Assembly: GCA_043228905.1 (NCBI GenBank)
Contig: JBHGNT010000010.1
Coordinates: forward strand, 6,696,001-6,760,000
Source of the DNA: Azolla caroliniana
Lineage: Eukaryota > Polypodiophyta
Direction of reading: 5' to 3'
DNA length: 64,000 nt
This document shows positions 1 through 10,193 of the stretch, one piece after another. How positions within the stretch are numbered: the first letter of the stretch is position 1; the number at the start of each line of letters is the position of its first letter. The position numbers and the translations under genes were made by a program. The notes under the pieces are model-generated. The model saw only the letters and a program-made list of their open reading frames with translations, was not told the origin of the DNA and ran no database searches.

Positions 1-1928
1 ATTCTCGAAGAACCTCAAACTCAGTTGGTGATAGATTGTAGATCGAACCCCACGATGGATCTTTTCTTGGTTGGAGGTCAATGGGAAAGTTGTACGGCCG
101 ATGCTTTGGATGTACACTAGCTTTGACTTTGTCGAAAACATCAACATATCCTTGATATTTTTCAGGAATTTGGATGTCTGAATTCCCTTGAGTGGCACTA
201 GAGGGTGTCATTGATATTGCAAATAAGAAAAGTTCCTCCTTTCCTTGCACGTGGGACAATTGTTGCAATGTGATTGTTGAGATTTGATGAAAAGGAGATG
301 GTGCACTGGTAGAACTATATTCTTTAAGAGAATAGTCATGGGTTCGATCCTTGGCAATGATGTTTTTTGCTGAAGGGCACCAAATTTCTCGCCTCCTCCA
401 ATCGATTCATGGATTATGTAGCTCGAACCATGGCAAACCAAAGACAATTGGATGCTCAGGGCTACGGGTTATGTTAAAGGAAACTACACATCCTAAATCA
501 CCTAAGAGTATGTGTATTGGCTCAGACTCTTCAAATATCTTCCTGGAAGCTATGGGACATCCATCAATCACTACTATGGAAACAATGCAAGGAAGGGTAT
601 GCAAGGATATTTGATGTTTTTGGGCAAAATCTCTATCCATGAAACAAGAATTCGCTCCAGTATCTAAGAGGGCTTGGACCTGAAGTTGACAACTCGGTGT
701 CCTAACTTGTACTTGGGCAGAGAAGACTCTACTAACATGCTTGGATGAAATGGAACCTACACTAGGTTGTACAGATCTAGGGTTGTTCGACCAAATGGCT
801 CCTATTTTGGTCGGACTTATTCGTTTGAATCCTCTTGTAATTGGATTAGGACTTCAAACTTATTGGACATGGCTAGATTATTCATAATGTTAGAATAATG
901 AAGTGCTTCTAAATTGTTAGACTCACTTTTATTGTCATAGTGAATTCGATTTACCTGACGTCTTGGTCTACGGGGGCAATGAATGGCTATATGTCCTGGA
1001 CCTCCACAATATAAGCATAGACGATTTTCTCGACATCATTGCTTCTCGTCTGACAATGGTCCTCGTTGTTGGGTCATATCGATCTCCATGGGTGTAGGCC
1101 TATCCATTGGGGTTGGACTACTTGTTTGCCTTGGAGTTGGAGCAGGGCTATATGTTTGCCTTGGAGATGATTGCGTCGGTACTGATGCATAAGTTGGTGT
1201 GAATCTTGATCTTGGTATTTGTTTTTGTCACTCACATCAATGCTCAAAAAGATAATTATCACACCATATTGCTCGACTAATAGCTTCTGTAAGTGATTTT
1301 GGATCCTCGGGGAAGGTAAGAAGTAAGTTCTTCACATCACCACGAAGACTAGAACGAAATTGCTCCATTAGGGCTTGCTCATCCCAAGGAATATCGCTTG
1401 TGATGTGACGAAAATTGGTTGCATCTGTTGATGCTGGTTGATCACCTTGACATAGTGTACGAATCTTGTTGATTGTTGTTCTTGCCCTATTTGTATCTCC
1501 AACGCAAGCATTAAATTCTTTGTTAAACTCCTCGAAATTATGCGGTATAGGAGAGTTTGTCTCTACTAATGGAGCAAACCATGACAATGCTATGCTAGTC
1601 AATAAGATACCCACTAACCCGACTCGTGATGCATCTGTCGGATAACGTGTGGGATGCATTTGAATTACCAACCGCACTTGATTCAAGAAATCTCAGAAAT
1701 GCGCCCTCGAACCATCAAATTTAGCTGGGAGGCTGATTTTGGGCTCCTTGATAATTCCTTGACCTTAGAACCTTTGTTGTTGTAAAACTATGATTGTCGA
1801 TTTTAATTGTTGCACCCCTCGCGTGAACTCCTCTTGTTGTTGTTGCTTCTCCACAATAACCTTTTGTAGATCTCCAAGAAGACGTTGATTCTCTAATTCA
1901 AGAGATGCGAACTTGGATTTAAGATTCT
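1..1928 (-). pseudogene. Ty3/gypsy element G0, left part: RT start, protease and gag remnants
   Basis: Read on the minus strand, gag lies at the right (about 1930-860), the protease at about 870-400 and the start of reverse transcriptase at 200-1, where the window cuts it. Visible landmarks are the capsid-like block at 1237-1686, a CCHC knuckle (CLYCGGPGHIAIHC) near 983-1024, an aspartic protease with DTGANSCFMDRDFAQ, and PWGSIYNLSPTEFEVLRE leading into RT. All are close to GyA and GyB of this window, so G0 is an older relative. Reading frames are broken by many stops and indels. At 1928 the gag frame is interrupted by copia C1 and resumes at 23161; removing C1 and one ATTCT copy restores the codons. 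A tRNA-like insertion sits inside it at 290-368. Family identity is sure; exact edges of decayed domains are not. Confidence 0.85.
290..368 (+). other. tRNA-like relic inserted in G0
   Basis: An A-box-like block (TGCACTGGTAGAAC, 302-315) is followed by a 5-bp anticodon-like stem TATTC/GAATA around a 7-base loop with TAA in the anticodon position, then a B-box match GGGTTCGATCC (340-350) and a T6 run (363-368) that could end Pol III transcription. No full acceptor stem is visible, so it is not a functional tRNA gene. It interrupts the sequence between the protease and RT blocks of G0. It could be a SINE head or a tRNA-derived fragment. Confidence 0.5.
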
Positions 1929-2346
1929 TGTTGAACGGCAACCTCAACCGGATCCGAATCGGCTGAATAAGCCTGAGCCGGATCGGCATCCGGAAGGATG
2001 AGCCGGATCGGTGAGCTGGGGAACCGGTTAGCCGGATCAAGCAGTAACTGGAAACCTAGTAGCAGCCTAGACTACTAGGTAGTTAATGTCTCGTAGTTAG
2101 TGTTAGACGCTCGTGTGAGCATTGAAGTACACTGTATTTCTGTCAGTCCTCTTAGGACTTGTATAAATAGTGCTGTTGAGCACGTTGTAGATATAGAGAA
2201 CTATTATTGTTTTGTAATAGATTTTTAACGTTCTGCTCATTCTCTGTCTCTCCCGCGTACACTCTGTGTGTTAATCTCTCTCTCTCTCTCTTTGTTGTTA
2301 TCCGTCTAAGCCGGTTGTCTAACGCTTCCGTAGCTTCATTTTTACA
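1929..2346 (+). repeat. 5' LTR of copia element C1
   Basis: It runs from TGTTGAACGG to TTTTACA, is flanked on the left by ATTCT (1924-1928), and is followed directly by a tRNA-Met-type primer site. A TATA box (TATAAATAG) lies near 2162-2170. The matching 3' LTR is 22803-23160, followed by a second ATTCT at 23161-23165, which proves the pair despite the 21-kb distance. Confidence 0.92.
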
Positions 2347-2358
2347 TGGTATTAGAGC
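2347..2358 (+). promoter_or_regulatory. Primer-binding site of C1 (initiator tRNA-Met type)
   Basis: TGGTATTAGAGC abuts the LTR end and differs by one base from TGGTATCAGAGC, the site complementary to the 3' end of initiator tRNA-Met used by most plant copia elements. Confidence 0.9.
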
Positions 2359-2438
2359 GTGAGGGTTGAGAACCTCTATAGCCGACATCAACATTTGAAG
2401 ACAAACCCTAAGACCCGATAAGAACAGAAAGAGAAGTG

Positions 2439-3032
2439 ATGGACAGAGGAATGGCTAGCTCGCTCCCGGTGGAGAAGCTCGACAGATCCAACTACGCATC
2501 TTGGTCATACAAGATGCACTAGTACCTGCTTGGGCATGGTTACTGGACCTATGTCGATGGAGCTAACGACACGACACCTGATGTGGCACACAACGACTTC
2601 CCAATGTGGGAACAGGTGGCAAGCAGAATGATGTACTGCTTTGCGTCCAGTGTCGGAGACCAACTGCTGAGGCATGTCTGAGATGCCAAGATGCCAAAAG
2701 AATCTTGGGGAAACCCGAAGAAGGTTTTCACGACAAGCACTACGGTCCAGAAGCTGCAACTCCGACAGGAGTTGAGCAATGTTCGATAGAAGGACATGTC
2801 GGTAGCCGATTACACGGCCCAAATCAAAGAGATATGTGACAGACTTGCCTCTATCAATGTCACTGTAGAGGAAGATGAGATGGTGCAGATCTGTCTTGGG
2901 GGCGTAGTGTCTAAGTTCAGAGCGTTCCGAACGGTGGTATGTACAAGGGAGAAAAGGCCGTCATTTTTCGACTTACAGTCGATGCTCCTTGTAGAGGAGA
3001 ACCACGCCGGTGCATCAACAAGTGCACCCACC
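2439..3032 (+). pseudogene. C1 gag, N-terminal part
   Basis: Starts MDRGMASSLPVEKLDRSNYAS, shared with C2, C5 and C6, so the ATG at 2439 is the conserved gag start. The block to about 3020 is a copia gag (UBN2-like) core, including TVEEDEMVQICLGG and a conserved SFFDLQSMLLVEENHAGAS segment. There is a TAG in place of Gln after KMH, a further stop after HV, and a one-base frame change in the middle. At 3032 the frame is cut by insertion of C2; it resumes at 20355. Confidence 0.88.
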
Positions 3033-3147
3033 TATTGATCGGCAAGCTCAACCGGAGCCGGATCGACTTAATAAGCCTGAGCCGGTAAGCGAGATGAATC
3101 GGTATGCCGGTGAGCAACCGAGCCGATAAGCAGTAAGGACCGGTGAG
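3033..3147 (+). repeat. 5' LTR of copia element C2, first piece
   Basis: Begins TATTGATCGGCAAGC where the 3' copy has TGTTGAGCGGCAAGC, so the terminal TG has mutated to TA. It is preceded by CCACC (3028-3032), the same five bases that follow the 3' LTR at 20350-20354. The LTR is interrupted at 3147 by GyA and continues at 8799. Confidence 0.9.
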
Positions 3148-3572
3148 TGTCAGGAATAGTACTAAAGCAGAGATGGAATTAGTACTAAGAAGAGTAGTAC
3201 TATTAGTACTAAGAGGACGGGACTGCGTAAGATTCCCGAGAGAGAGGAAGTGAGAAGAGGAGAGAGAGAGAAATAGGATGATGACAGCAACTCTTATATT
3301 ATATGAAAGATAAGTACAAATCGGCTAAGAGGCTTAAGACTGGTGTTGAACCAATTTGGTTCAAAACAATGCCTTGTGCCTCCTTTTATAGTGTTTTTAG
3401 GAATAATCCTGAAGCTTCTAGAATGTTCCAGAGAGATCTGGAATATACATCAATTTTCTATGATAAAGCATAAATGAAAATAATATCCTACAAAATACAA
3501 TTCTAGTCTAATGGTAAGAGCTCGACCCATGTAGCATAAGGTCATGGGTTCGAGTCTTGCAATATCATGACA
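3148..3572 (-). repeat. GyA 3' LTR (left copy)
   Basis: 425 bp, TGTCA...TGACA ends on both strands. On the minus strand it contains, in order, an antisense tRNA-like module (B box 3546-3558, A box 3507-3521), a perfect heat-shock element (3411-3428), a TATA box (3385-3390) and the predicted mRNA start with the self-priming sequence (3346-3357). Confidence 0.95.
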
Positions 3573-3589
3573 CTATCTCCCCCTTAAAG
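3573..3589 (-). promoter_or_regulatory. GyA polypurine tract
   Basis: On the minus strand CTTTAAGGGGGAGATAG lies immediately upstream of the 3' LTR, the normal place for the plus-strand DNA primer. The pol stop codon TAA falls at its start (3584-3586). Confidence 0.8.
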
Positions 3590-6500
3590 ACGACGAGTGG
3601 AACGAGTCGGCGCTAATTGCGGACTGGGTTTGTTCGGATACTTTTGGTGGAAATCAGCAAGAAGATCTTGTGCATTGGCAACATGCTTGACGGGTTCCCA
3701 AGTACGTTCGCTCGGACTATAACCGAGCCAATCGACCAAGTAATAAAGTTTGTTGCGAACAAGTTTGGAATCGAGGATGGCAACAACTTCATACTCCAGG
3801 CCGGCATCCAACTCCAGCGGGGGCGGCGGTGGTGTCACACGATCGGGAATGGTGTTTGCTTTATAAGGCTCAAGAAGAGAACAATGGAAAACCGGATGTA
3901 TCTGAAGCTGCGGAGGGAGATCAAGGCGGAAGGTGACATCATTAATCTTCCCCGTAATACAAAAAGGACCGAGTCGTCGATAATCCAACTTGTCGCACGG
4001 TCGAGTAATCTTGATGTGACGACGTAAGAGCCATACTCAATCTCCGATGGCAAAAGAGGAGGGAATCCGATGACGATCCGCATAAGTCTTCTGTGTGTGT
4101 TGAGCATGACAAAGGTGAGTAGAGAGATCCATCTGGATCTTGTGTAGCCTCTCCAAATGATCCTCGGCACGAGGGTTGGTAGGTAGCTCCGGAGTGTCGA
4201 TCACCGGTATAAGCGAAAAATGGGGAGACCCGAGTCGAGGAGTGAATAGCATTATTATACGCAAACTCCGCAAAGTGGAGAATCTCGGCCCAATCGTCCT
4301 GTTGATAACTCAGGAAACACCGGAGATATTGCTCCAGCGTTTGGTTTGTTCGTTCTGCCTGTCCGTCGGTCTGAGGATGTTAGCCGGAGGAGAGGTTGCA
4401 GGAGACCTTGAGCATCTTGAAGAGATGCTGCCAAAATTTGGAGACAAATTGCGGGCCTCGGTCACTGATAATACTGTTTGGGAGGCCATGATGCCGAAAT
4501 ACCTCACGCATAACAAGAGCGGCGGTTTCCTCGCTAGTGATGGCTTTAGTACATGGCACAAAATGTGCCATCTTCGTATATCGATCGACGACGGTTAGGA
4601 TAGCATCAAACCCCTTCGAGACCGGCAGATCTGTGATAAAATCAAGACAAATAGACTGCCATGGCTTACTTGGAATCGGTAAAGGTTCCAACAAGCCATA
4701 TGGATGGTGTCGTGGCATCTTTGCTCGGCAGCAAGCATCACAGGTCCGAACGTAGTCGTCGACAAAACGACGCATGTGGGGCCACCAAAAAGATCGTTGC
4801 ACTAAATCCAATGTCTTAGTACTACCGAAATGTCCCGCCGTATGGGTGTCGTGACAATGTTGGACGATGTGAAGGCGACAGGAGCAATCGGGGACATATA
4901 CACGCTTTTTAAAGAATAACAAACCATCATGATATTCGAATTGTCGGTAGTCAATACCTGGTTGTTGAGACTGAGAACAGGATGCCCGAGAAGTATCAAT
5001 GTGCGCTAGGATGTCTTGAGCAAAACTATCCATCTTCAAAGTTGCACGTATGTCATCGGTAATCCGTGAATCCATCCGGGTGTGAAAAATCCGCGTCGTG
5101 TGCAATCGTGTTGGTCCCAAGATTACTTGCTTTTGATTATCAAATGTTGCGTCACCAGGACGAGGTGCAAGATATGAACGCCGTGATAGTGCATCTGCTT
5201 TTCCTTGCTGCTTCCCCGATCGATATGTGATTTTGAAGTCGAAACGCGTGAGGAATTGCGCCCACCGAGCTTGCCGTTGATTTAGTACGCGAGCGTTCTG
5301 AAAATAAGCAAGATTTTTATGATCGCTAAAGACAATGACCTGATGTGGAGAGCCCTCTAAGAAATGCCGCCATTGTACAAAAGAATCCACGATGGCTAAT
5401 AACTCCTTGTCATGTATTTCGTAGTTGATTTCTGCGACATGGAATTTGCGCGAATGGAAAGCCACCGGATGCAACTCTTCTTTATTGCCTTGTTGAGAAA
5501 GGATGCTACTGAGGGCGAAATCTGATGCGTCGGCCTCCATGATGAATGGTTTGCTTGTATCCACATGAGCTAGAATCGGTGCTGATGTAAAGGCTTTCTT
5601 AAGATGCCGAAAAACCATATCTGCTTCTATGGACCAAAGAAATGCTTGGCCCTTCTTCGTAAGTTGTGTGAGAGGTAAAATAATCTTTGAGTAATCCTGT
5701 ATAAACTTACGGTAGAAGTTAGCAAAACCTAGAAAACATTGTACATCTCGTACTGACCGTGGAATTTGCCACTCTAGTACAGTTTGGATTTTAGTTGGAT
5801 CCATGGCGATGCCCTTTGAGGAGATGACGTAGCCTAGAAATTCCACTTGCTTGCAGTCAAAGCTACATTTTTCTAGCTTGGCATAAAGACCATTCTCGCG
5901 GAGTCGCTTTAGTACTAATAGTACATGAGAATCGTGCTCTTCCTGGGTCTTCGAATAAATCAACAAATCATCCAGATAAATGATCAAACAGATATCCAAG
6001 AGGTCTCTGAATATATCATTTGCCATGTGTTGGAAGACTGCGGGTGCATTGGTTAGGCCAAACGGCATAATAGTATACTCGAAATGCCCATACCGCGTGC
6101 GAAAGGCGGTCTTCCACTCATTTCCCGGTCGGATCCGCACGAGATTATACGCTCCTCGTAGGTCGATTTTAGTAAAAAACTTGGCACCATTGACTCGCTC
6201 TAAAAGACTTGATATAAGAGGAAGTGCATACCTATTCCGGATGGTGACTTTATTCAATCCGCGGTAATCAACGACAAGACGAAGTGAGCCATCTTTCTTC
6301 TTGACAAAGAAGATGGGTGCACCGGCCGGAGATTTCGAATGGCGGATGAACCCGCTTGCCAAGTTCTCCTCTATGTAGGCTCGAAGGACTTCTAACTCGG
6401 TGGGTGACAAGTTGTAAATTGGTCCCCATGGTGGCTCGGTTCCTGGTTGTGAATCGATGGGACAGTCATAGGGACGGTGATGAGGAAGGGTACCGGCTTT

Positions 6501-7145
6501 TACCTTGTCAAATACATCGGCATAAGGATGATATTTTGCTGGAAGTTGTACTGAAGAGTCCTTCTTAATAGTGCTGGAAGGATGTACTGATACTGCAAAT
6601 AGGAACATTGCCTCCTTGGGTCCTTCTTTGCGTAGTTGATGGAGTGAAATGGTCGAAACTTGGTGAGTTGATTCTTGGGGTGGTCGATATCGGACTTCTC
6701 TTGTTCTCCAATCTATGGCTGGATTATGTAATTCAAACCAAGGTAATCCTAGGACAATGGGATGCTCTGGACTACTAATTATATTAAATGATATTACACA
6801 CACAAAACTACCTAGGACAACTTGAATGGGTTCTGATTCTTCTATAATATTCCCGGAAGCAATGGGACGACCATCAATGACTACTACAGATGCGGGACAA
6901 GGAAATTTTCTTAAGGATATCTGAAAAGCTTGGGCAAAATTTCGATCCATGAAACAGGAATTAGCTCCGGAATCTAAAAGTGCTAGGACGGGTACTGGGG
7001 GAGTACTTTTAGTACTAACAATGACTTGGGCTAGGAACACATTGCTAACTTGCTTGGAAGGAATGGAACCACTAATGGGCTGTACAGATCTAGGGCTGCT
7101 GTCCAACCAAACGGCTCCTATTTTGGCTGGACTCAATCGTTTAAC
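3584..7145 (-). pseudogene. GyA pol: protease, RT, RNase H, integrase, chromodomain
   Basis: The main open stretch is 7145-4380. Domains in order: retropepsin (ALLDSGANSCFMDRNFA); RT with KKDGSLRLVVDYRGLNK, the FTKIDLRGAYN block and catalytic YLDDLLIYSK; RNase H (FIMEADASDFALSS, ending GKADALSRRSY); integrase zinc finger HDTHTAGHFG...CDACCRAK; and a DDE core with CLDFITDLPVSKG and SDRGPQFVSKFW. A TAA replaces the Tyr codon of GYHPQTDGQTE at 4380-4382, a frameshift follows near 4240, and a TGA (probably from CGA) lies at 4037-4039. The last open piece (3988-3584) holds a chromodomain (KLYYLVDWLGYSPSERTWEP), marking a chromovirus. Pol is in the -1 frame relative to gag and has no independent start; entry is probably by frameshift at 7139-7145. 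Confidence 0.92.
7133..7145 (-). promoter_or_regulatory. Predicted -1 ribosomal frameshift site of GyA (GTTAAAC)
   Basis: On the minus strand gag reads G TTA AAC GAT TGA while the pol frame reads GTT AAA CGA TTG. The heptamer GTTAAAC (7145-7139) is a known slippery sequence, used for example by an arterivirus, and the gag stop follows one codon later. GyB has the same heptamer at the same position relative to its gag stop. Confidence 0.65.
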
Positions 7146-8290
7146 TCTTCATCTAATTGACTAAGGATTTCAAATTTATTTGAGATACTTGGGCTATTAG
7201 TACTATGAATACTATCAAACACTCTATTAGTACTATTAATACTATCAGACACTCCTAAGGGAAGAATTGACTCGGGTTTAGTACAGGCTACAATTTGATT
7301 TACCTGTCTTCTTGGCCTATGGGGACAATTGATTGCGATATGCCCTGGTCCACCGCAATAAAGACATAATCGATTTGCACATCGTCGTTGCTTTTATTCT
7401 TCTGATAACGGGCCGCGTCGACGCATGGTATCGATCTCCATCGATGTCGAAGTATTTGCTTGAGGGATGTCTCGTGCAAATGGTCTAGCCGCGACTGCGG
7501 CGTAAGTGGGCTCCGGCCTAGCGCGTGGTATCTGTAATTGACGTTCCGAACGCCGTTCGAAGAGGCGGTTGTCACATCGGACCGCTCGACTGATTGCCTC
7601 CGTAAGAGACTTTGGTTCTTCGGGGAAGGTTAGAAGTAGATCTTTGACATCATTTCGCAGGCCATAGCGAAACTGCTCCATTAGTGGTTGATCATCCCAG
7701 GGTATGTCGGAAGCGAGTAGGCGGAAATCCGCCGCATAGGTAGAGGCTGGACGATCGCCTTGACGCAATCGCCGGATCTTGTTGATTGCCGTCCTGATGC
7801 TGTCGGTGTCTCCAAAGTAGGCTTTGAACTCACTAATAAAATCTTCAAAGTTATTAAGCAAGGGCGATTGTTTTTCTAGAAGCGGAGCGAACCATGCTAA
7901 GGTTGAGCCGCTAAGCAACGTGCCTATTAAGCCGACTCGGGATGCATCAGTGGGGTATCGGGAAGGATGCATTTGGAGGACTAATCGTACCTGATTAAGG
8001 AATCCCCTGAATTGCGATCGCGTTCCATCAAATTCCACAGGAAGTCCAATCTTCGGCTCTTTATGAAATCCTTGGGCACTTGATCCTTGTTGTTGCAATG
8101 CCGCTTCAAGTTGTTGCACCCGTAACGCTAACTCCCCATGTTGTTGCTGCGTTTGTTGCTTTTCTAGAGCGATTTGTTGGAGATCCCCTATCAGCCGTTG
8201 GTTTTCTTGTTCCAGGGCAACAAACTTTTCTTTTAGGCACTGTAACTCGGAGAACACGGATTGATATTCTTGGGCGCTAACAGTAGCCAT
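7133..8290 (-). pseudogene. GyA gag, one nonsense codon
   Basis: The ATG at 8290-8288 (MATVSAQEYQSVFSELQCL) was chosen because the same start is seen in G4. After a coiled-coil Gln-rich N terminus comes a capsid-like block (FDGTRSQFRGFLNQVRLVLQ ... INKIRRLRQGDRPAS) of sushi/PEG10 style. A TAA at 7396-7394 lies just before the CCHC knuckle (CLYCGGPGHIAINC), after which the frame stays open to the natural stop at 7135-7133. So a single substitution separates this copy from a full gag of about 385 residues. Confidence 0.9.
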
Positions 8291-8353
8291 AGTAGGGGGG
8301 AAAAGGATAGGAGGATGAGGGAGAACGACAAGTAGGCTGGAGGAAAGAGGAAG

Positions 8354-8367
8354 AAATTGGTTCAAAC
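8354..8367 (-). promoter_or_regulatory. GyA self-priming primer site
   Basis: The internal region begins, on the minus strand, GTTTGAACCAATTT with no TGG, so it cannot pair with the CCA end of a tRNA. TTGAACCAATTT is a perfect 12-base complement of AAATTGGTTCAA in the same LTR (minus strand 8577-8566), which starts exactly 34 bases after the first T of the TATA box, where the mRNA should begin. This is the arrangement of Tf1/sushi-type self-primed elements. Confidence 0.75.
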
Positions 8368-8793
8368 TGTCAGGAATAGTACTAAAGCAGAGATGGAATT
8401 AGTACTAAGAAGAGTAGTACTATTAGTACTAAGAGGACGGGACTGCGTAAGATTCCCGAGAGAGAGGAAGTGAGAAGAGGAGAGAGAGAGAAATAGGATG
8501 ATGACAACAGCTCTTATATTATATGAAAGATAAGTACAAATCGGCTAAGAGGCTTAAGACTGGTGTTGAACCAATTTGGTTCAAAACAATGCCTTGTGCC
8601 TCCTTTTATAGTGTTTTTAGGAATAATCCTGAAGCTTCTAGAATGTTCCAGAGAGATCTGGAATATACATCAATTTTCTATGATAAAGCATAAATGAAAA
8701 TAATATCCTACAAAATACAATTCATAGTCTAATGGTAAGAGCTCGACCCATGTAGCATAAGGTCATGGGTTCGAGTCTTACCATATCATGACA
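8368..8793 (-). repeat. GyA 5' LTR (right copy)
   Basis: 426 bp, almost identical to 3148-3572. Minus-strand promoter: heat-shock element GAACATTCTAGAAGCTTC (8648-8631), TATA box (8610-8605), predicted start near 8577. The antisense tRNA-like module has its A box at 8728-8742 and B box at 8767-8779 on the plus strand. Confidence 0.95.
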
Positions 8794-8798
8794 GTGAG

Positions 8799-9101
8799 CT
8801 GGGGAGTCGGTATGCCGCATCCTATCCGCAACCGGAAGTCTAGTATAGGTTAGACTACTAGCCAGTTATAGTCTCGTAGTTAGTGTCAGACGCTCATGTG
8901 AGCATTGAAGTACTCCGTACTTCTAACAGTCTCGTGTGGACTTGTATAAATAGCGGTGATGAGCGCGTTCTAGATACAAAGCACAGAGTATTAATATAAT
9001 CTTGAAAAATAGTGTGTTTTGCTCTCTCACTCTCTGTCTCTCCCGCGTACTCTCTCTCTCTGTATTGTTCTTTCTAACGCTTCCACAAGCAATCTTTTAC
9101 A
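8799..9101 (+). repeat. 5' LTR of C2, second piece
   Basis: Continues the LTR interrupted at 3147 (the repeated GTGAG at 8794-8798 belongs to the GyA TSD) and ends TTTTACA at 9101. TATA box CTTGTATAAATAGCG near 8945. Together with 3033-3147 the LTR is about 418 bp, against 424 bp for the 3' copy, with roughly two dozen differences. Confidence 0.92.
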
Positions 9102-9113
9102 TGGTATCAGAGC
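9102..9113 (+). promoter_or_regulatory. Primer-binding site of C2
   Basis: TGGTATCAGAGC directly after the LTR, the perfect plant copia initiator-tRNA-Met site. Confidence 0.93.
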
Positions 9114-9178
9114 ACATGGGTTGAGAACCTCTGCTGCAGACATCTACACTTGTGAAGAAAACAGACACAAAAGGAGAA

Positions 9179-10193
9179 ATGGACAGAGGTATGGCTACGT
9201 CACTCCCGGTGGAGAAGCTCGACAGAACCAACTACGCATCTTGGTCATACAAGATGCACCAGTACCTGCTTGGGCATGGCTACTAGAGTTATGTCGACGG
9301 AGTGAACGACTCAGCACCGGAGACGACACACAAGGACTTCCTAGTGTGGGAACAGGCGACAAGCAGGGTGATGTACTGCTTCGCGTCCAGTGTCGGTGAC
9401 CAGCTGCTCAGCCATATCCGTAACGCCAAGACACCGAAGGATGCTTGGGGAAACTTGAAAAAGGTCTTCGCCTCAAGCACCATTGCCCGGAAGCTGCAAC
9501 TTAGACAGGAGTTGAGCACTGTTCGACTGAAGAACATGTCGGTAGCAGATTACACAAACCGGATCAAAGGGATCTGTGACTCGCTTGCTTCTATTAACGT
9601 CACCGTAGAGGAAGACGAGATGGTGCAGGTTTGTCTTGGAGGCCTGGCGTCCAAGTTCGGAGCTTTCCGGACTGCGGTTTGTACAAGGGAGAATACGCCC
9701 TCATTTTTCGACTTACAGTCGATGCTCCTTGTAGAGGAGAACCACGCCGGTGCATCTTTCAGTGCACCTCTAGACAACCGGATGCTGTACACGGGAGCGG
9801 ATCGGTCCCGCGGGCGTGGTGGATGAGGCAGGTCGGCACGCAATGGAGGCGGCCGGCAAGAGCAGGAATGAAGGTACAGTGAGCGTGCCGACAGCAATTC
9901 CGGGACTTCGACAACTAGGGGGAGTCAAGGTGGTGCCGGAAGCCGGCAAGACAAACCCGCTACGGAATGTTGGTACTGTGGCAAAAAGGGCCATAGGGAA
10001 AGCGAGTGCTAGAGAAAGCGTGCCGATTCGAACAAATCTGGATCCGGCAAGACCGGTAAGGAAGGCCGGCAAAGCTCGCAGTACGCAAACGGATCGGGAG
10101 GATCCAAGAACGATAAGGGGCCAACATTGGTGATGAAGCACAAGGAAAACTCAATGAAGAAGACCACTTCCAAATCGGAGGAAGTGTGGTACG
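9179..10193 (+). pseudogene. C2 gag and start of protease
   Basis: Begins MDRGMATSLPVEKLDRTNYA at the ATG 9179. One frame covers the gag core but with a TAG replacing Trp (GHGY-stop-SYVDG), a TGA at 9824-9826 and two later stops. The nucleocapsid knuckle CWYCGKKGHRESEC ends at a TAG that replaces the Trp seen in C1 and C6. The C-terminal GPTLVMKHKENSMKKTTS linker and the EVWYV of the protease are reached at 10193, where GyB is inserted; the catalytic DSG follows at 15919. Confidence 0.9.

Larger units (their letters stand above)
3148..8793 (-). mobile_element. GyA: nearly complete chromodomain-type Ty3/gypsy element
   Basis: A 5.65-kb element inserted in the 5' LTR of C2, with perfect 5-bp TSD GTGAG (3143-3147 and 8794-8798). 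Order on the minus strand: 5' LTR, self-priming site, gag, -1 frameshift site, protease-RT-RNase H-integrase-chromodomain, polypurine tract, 3' LTR. The two LTRs differ at only about five positions by eye, so insertion is recent compared with its C2 host, whose LTRs differ at roughly two dozen. Gag has one nonsense codon and integrase has nonsense and frameshift lesions, so this copy is probably not autonomous, but it comes from a recently active family. Confidence 0.95.

Noticed and set aside
290-368. Functional tRNA gene with anticodon TAA
   Set aside because: The A box, anticodon-like stem and B box look right, but no 7-bp acceptor stem can be formed and the T stem relies on wobbles. Called a tRNA-like relic.
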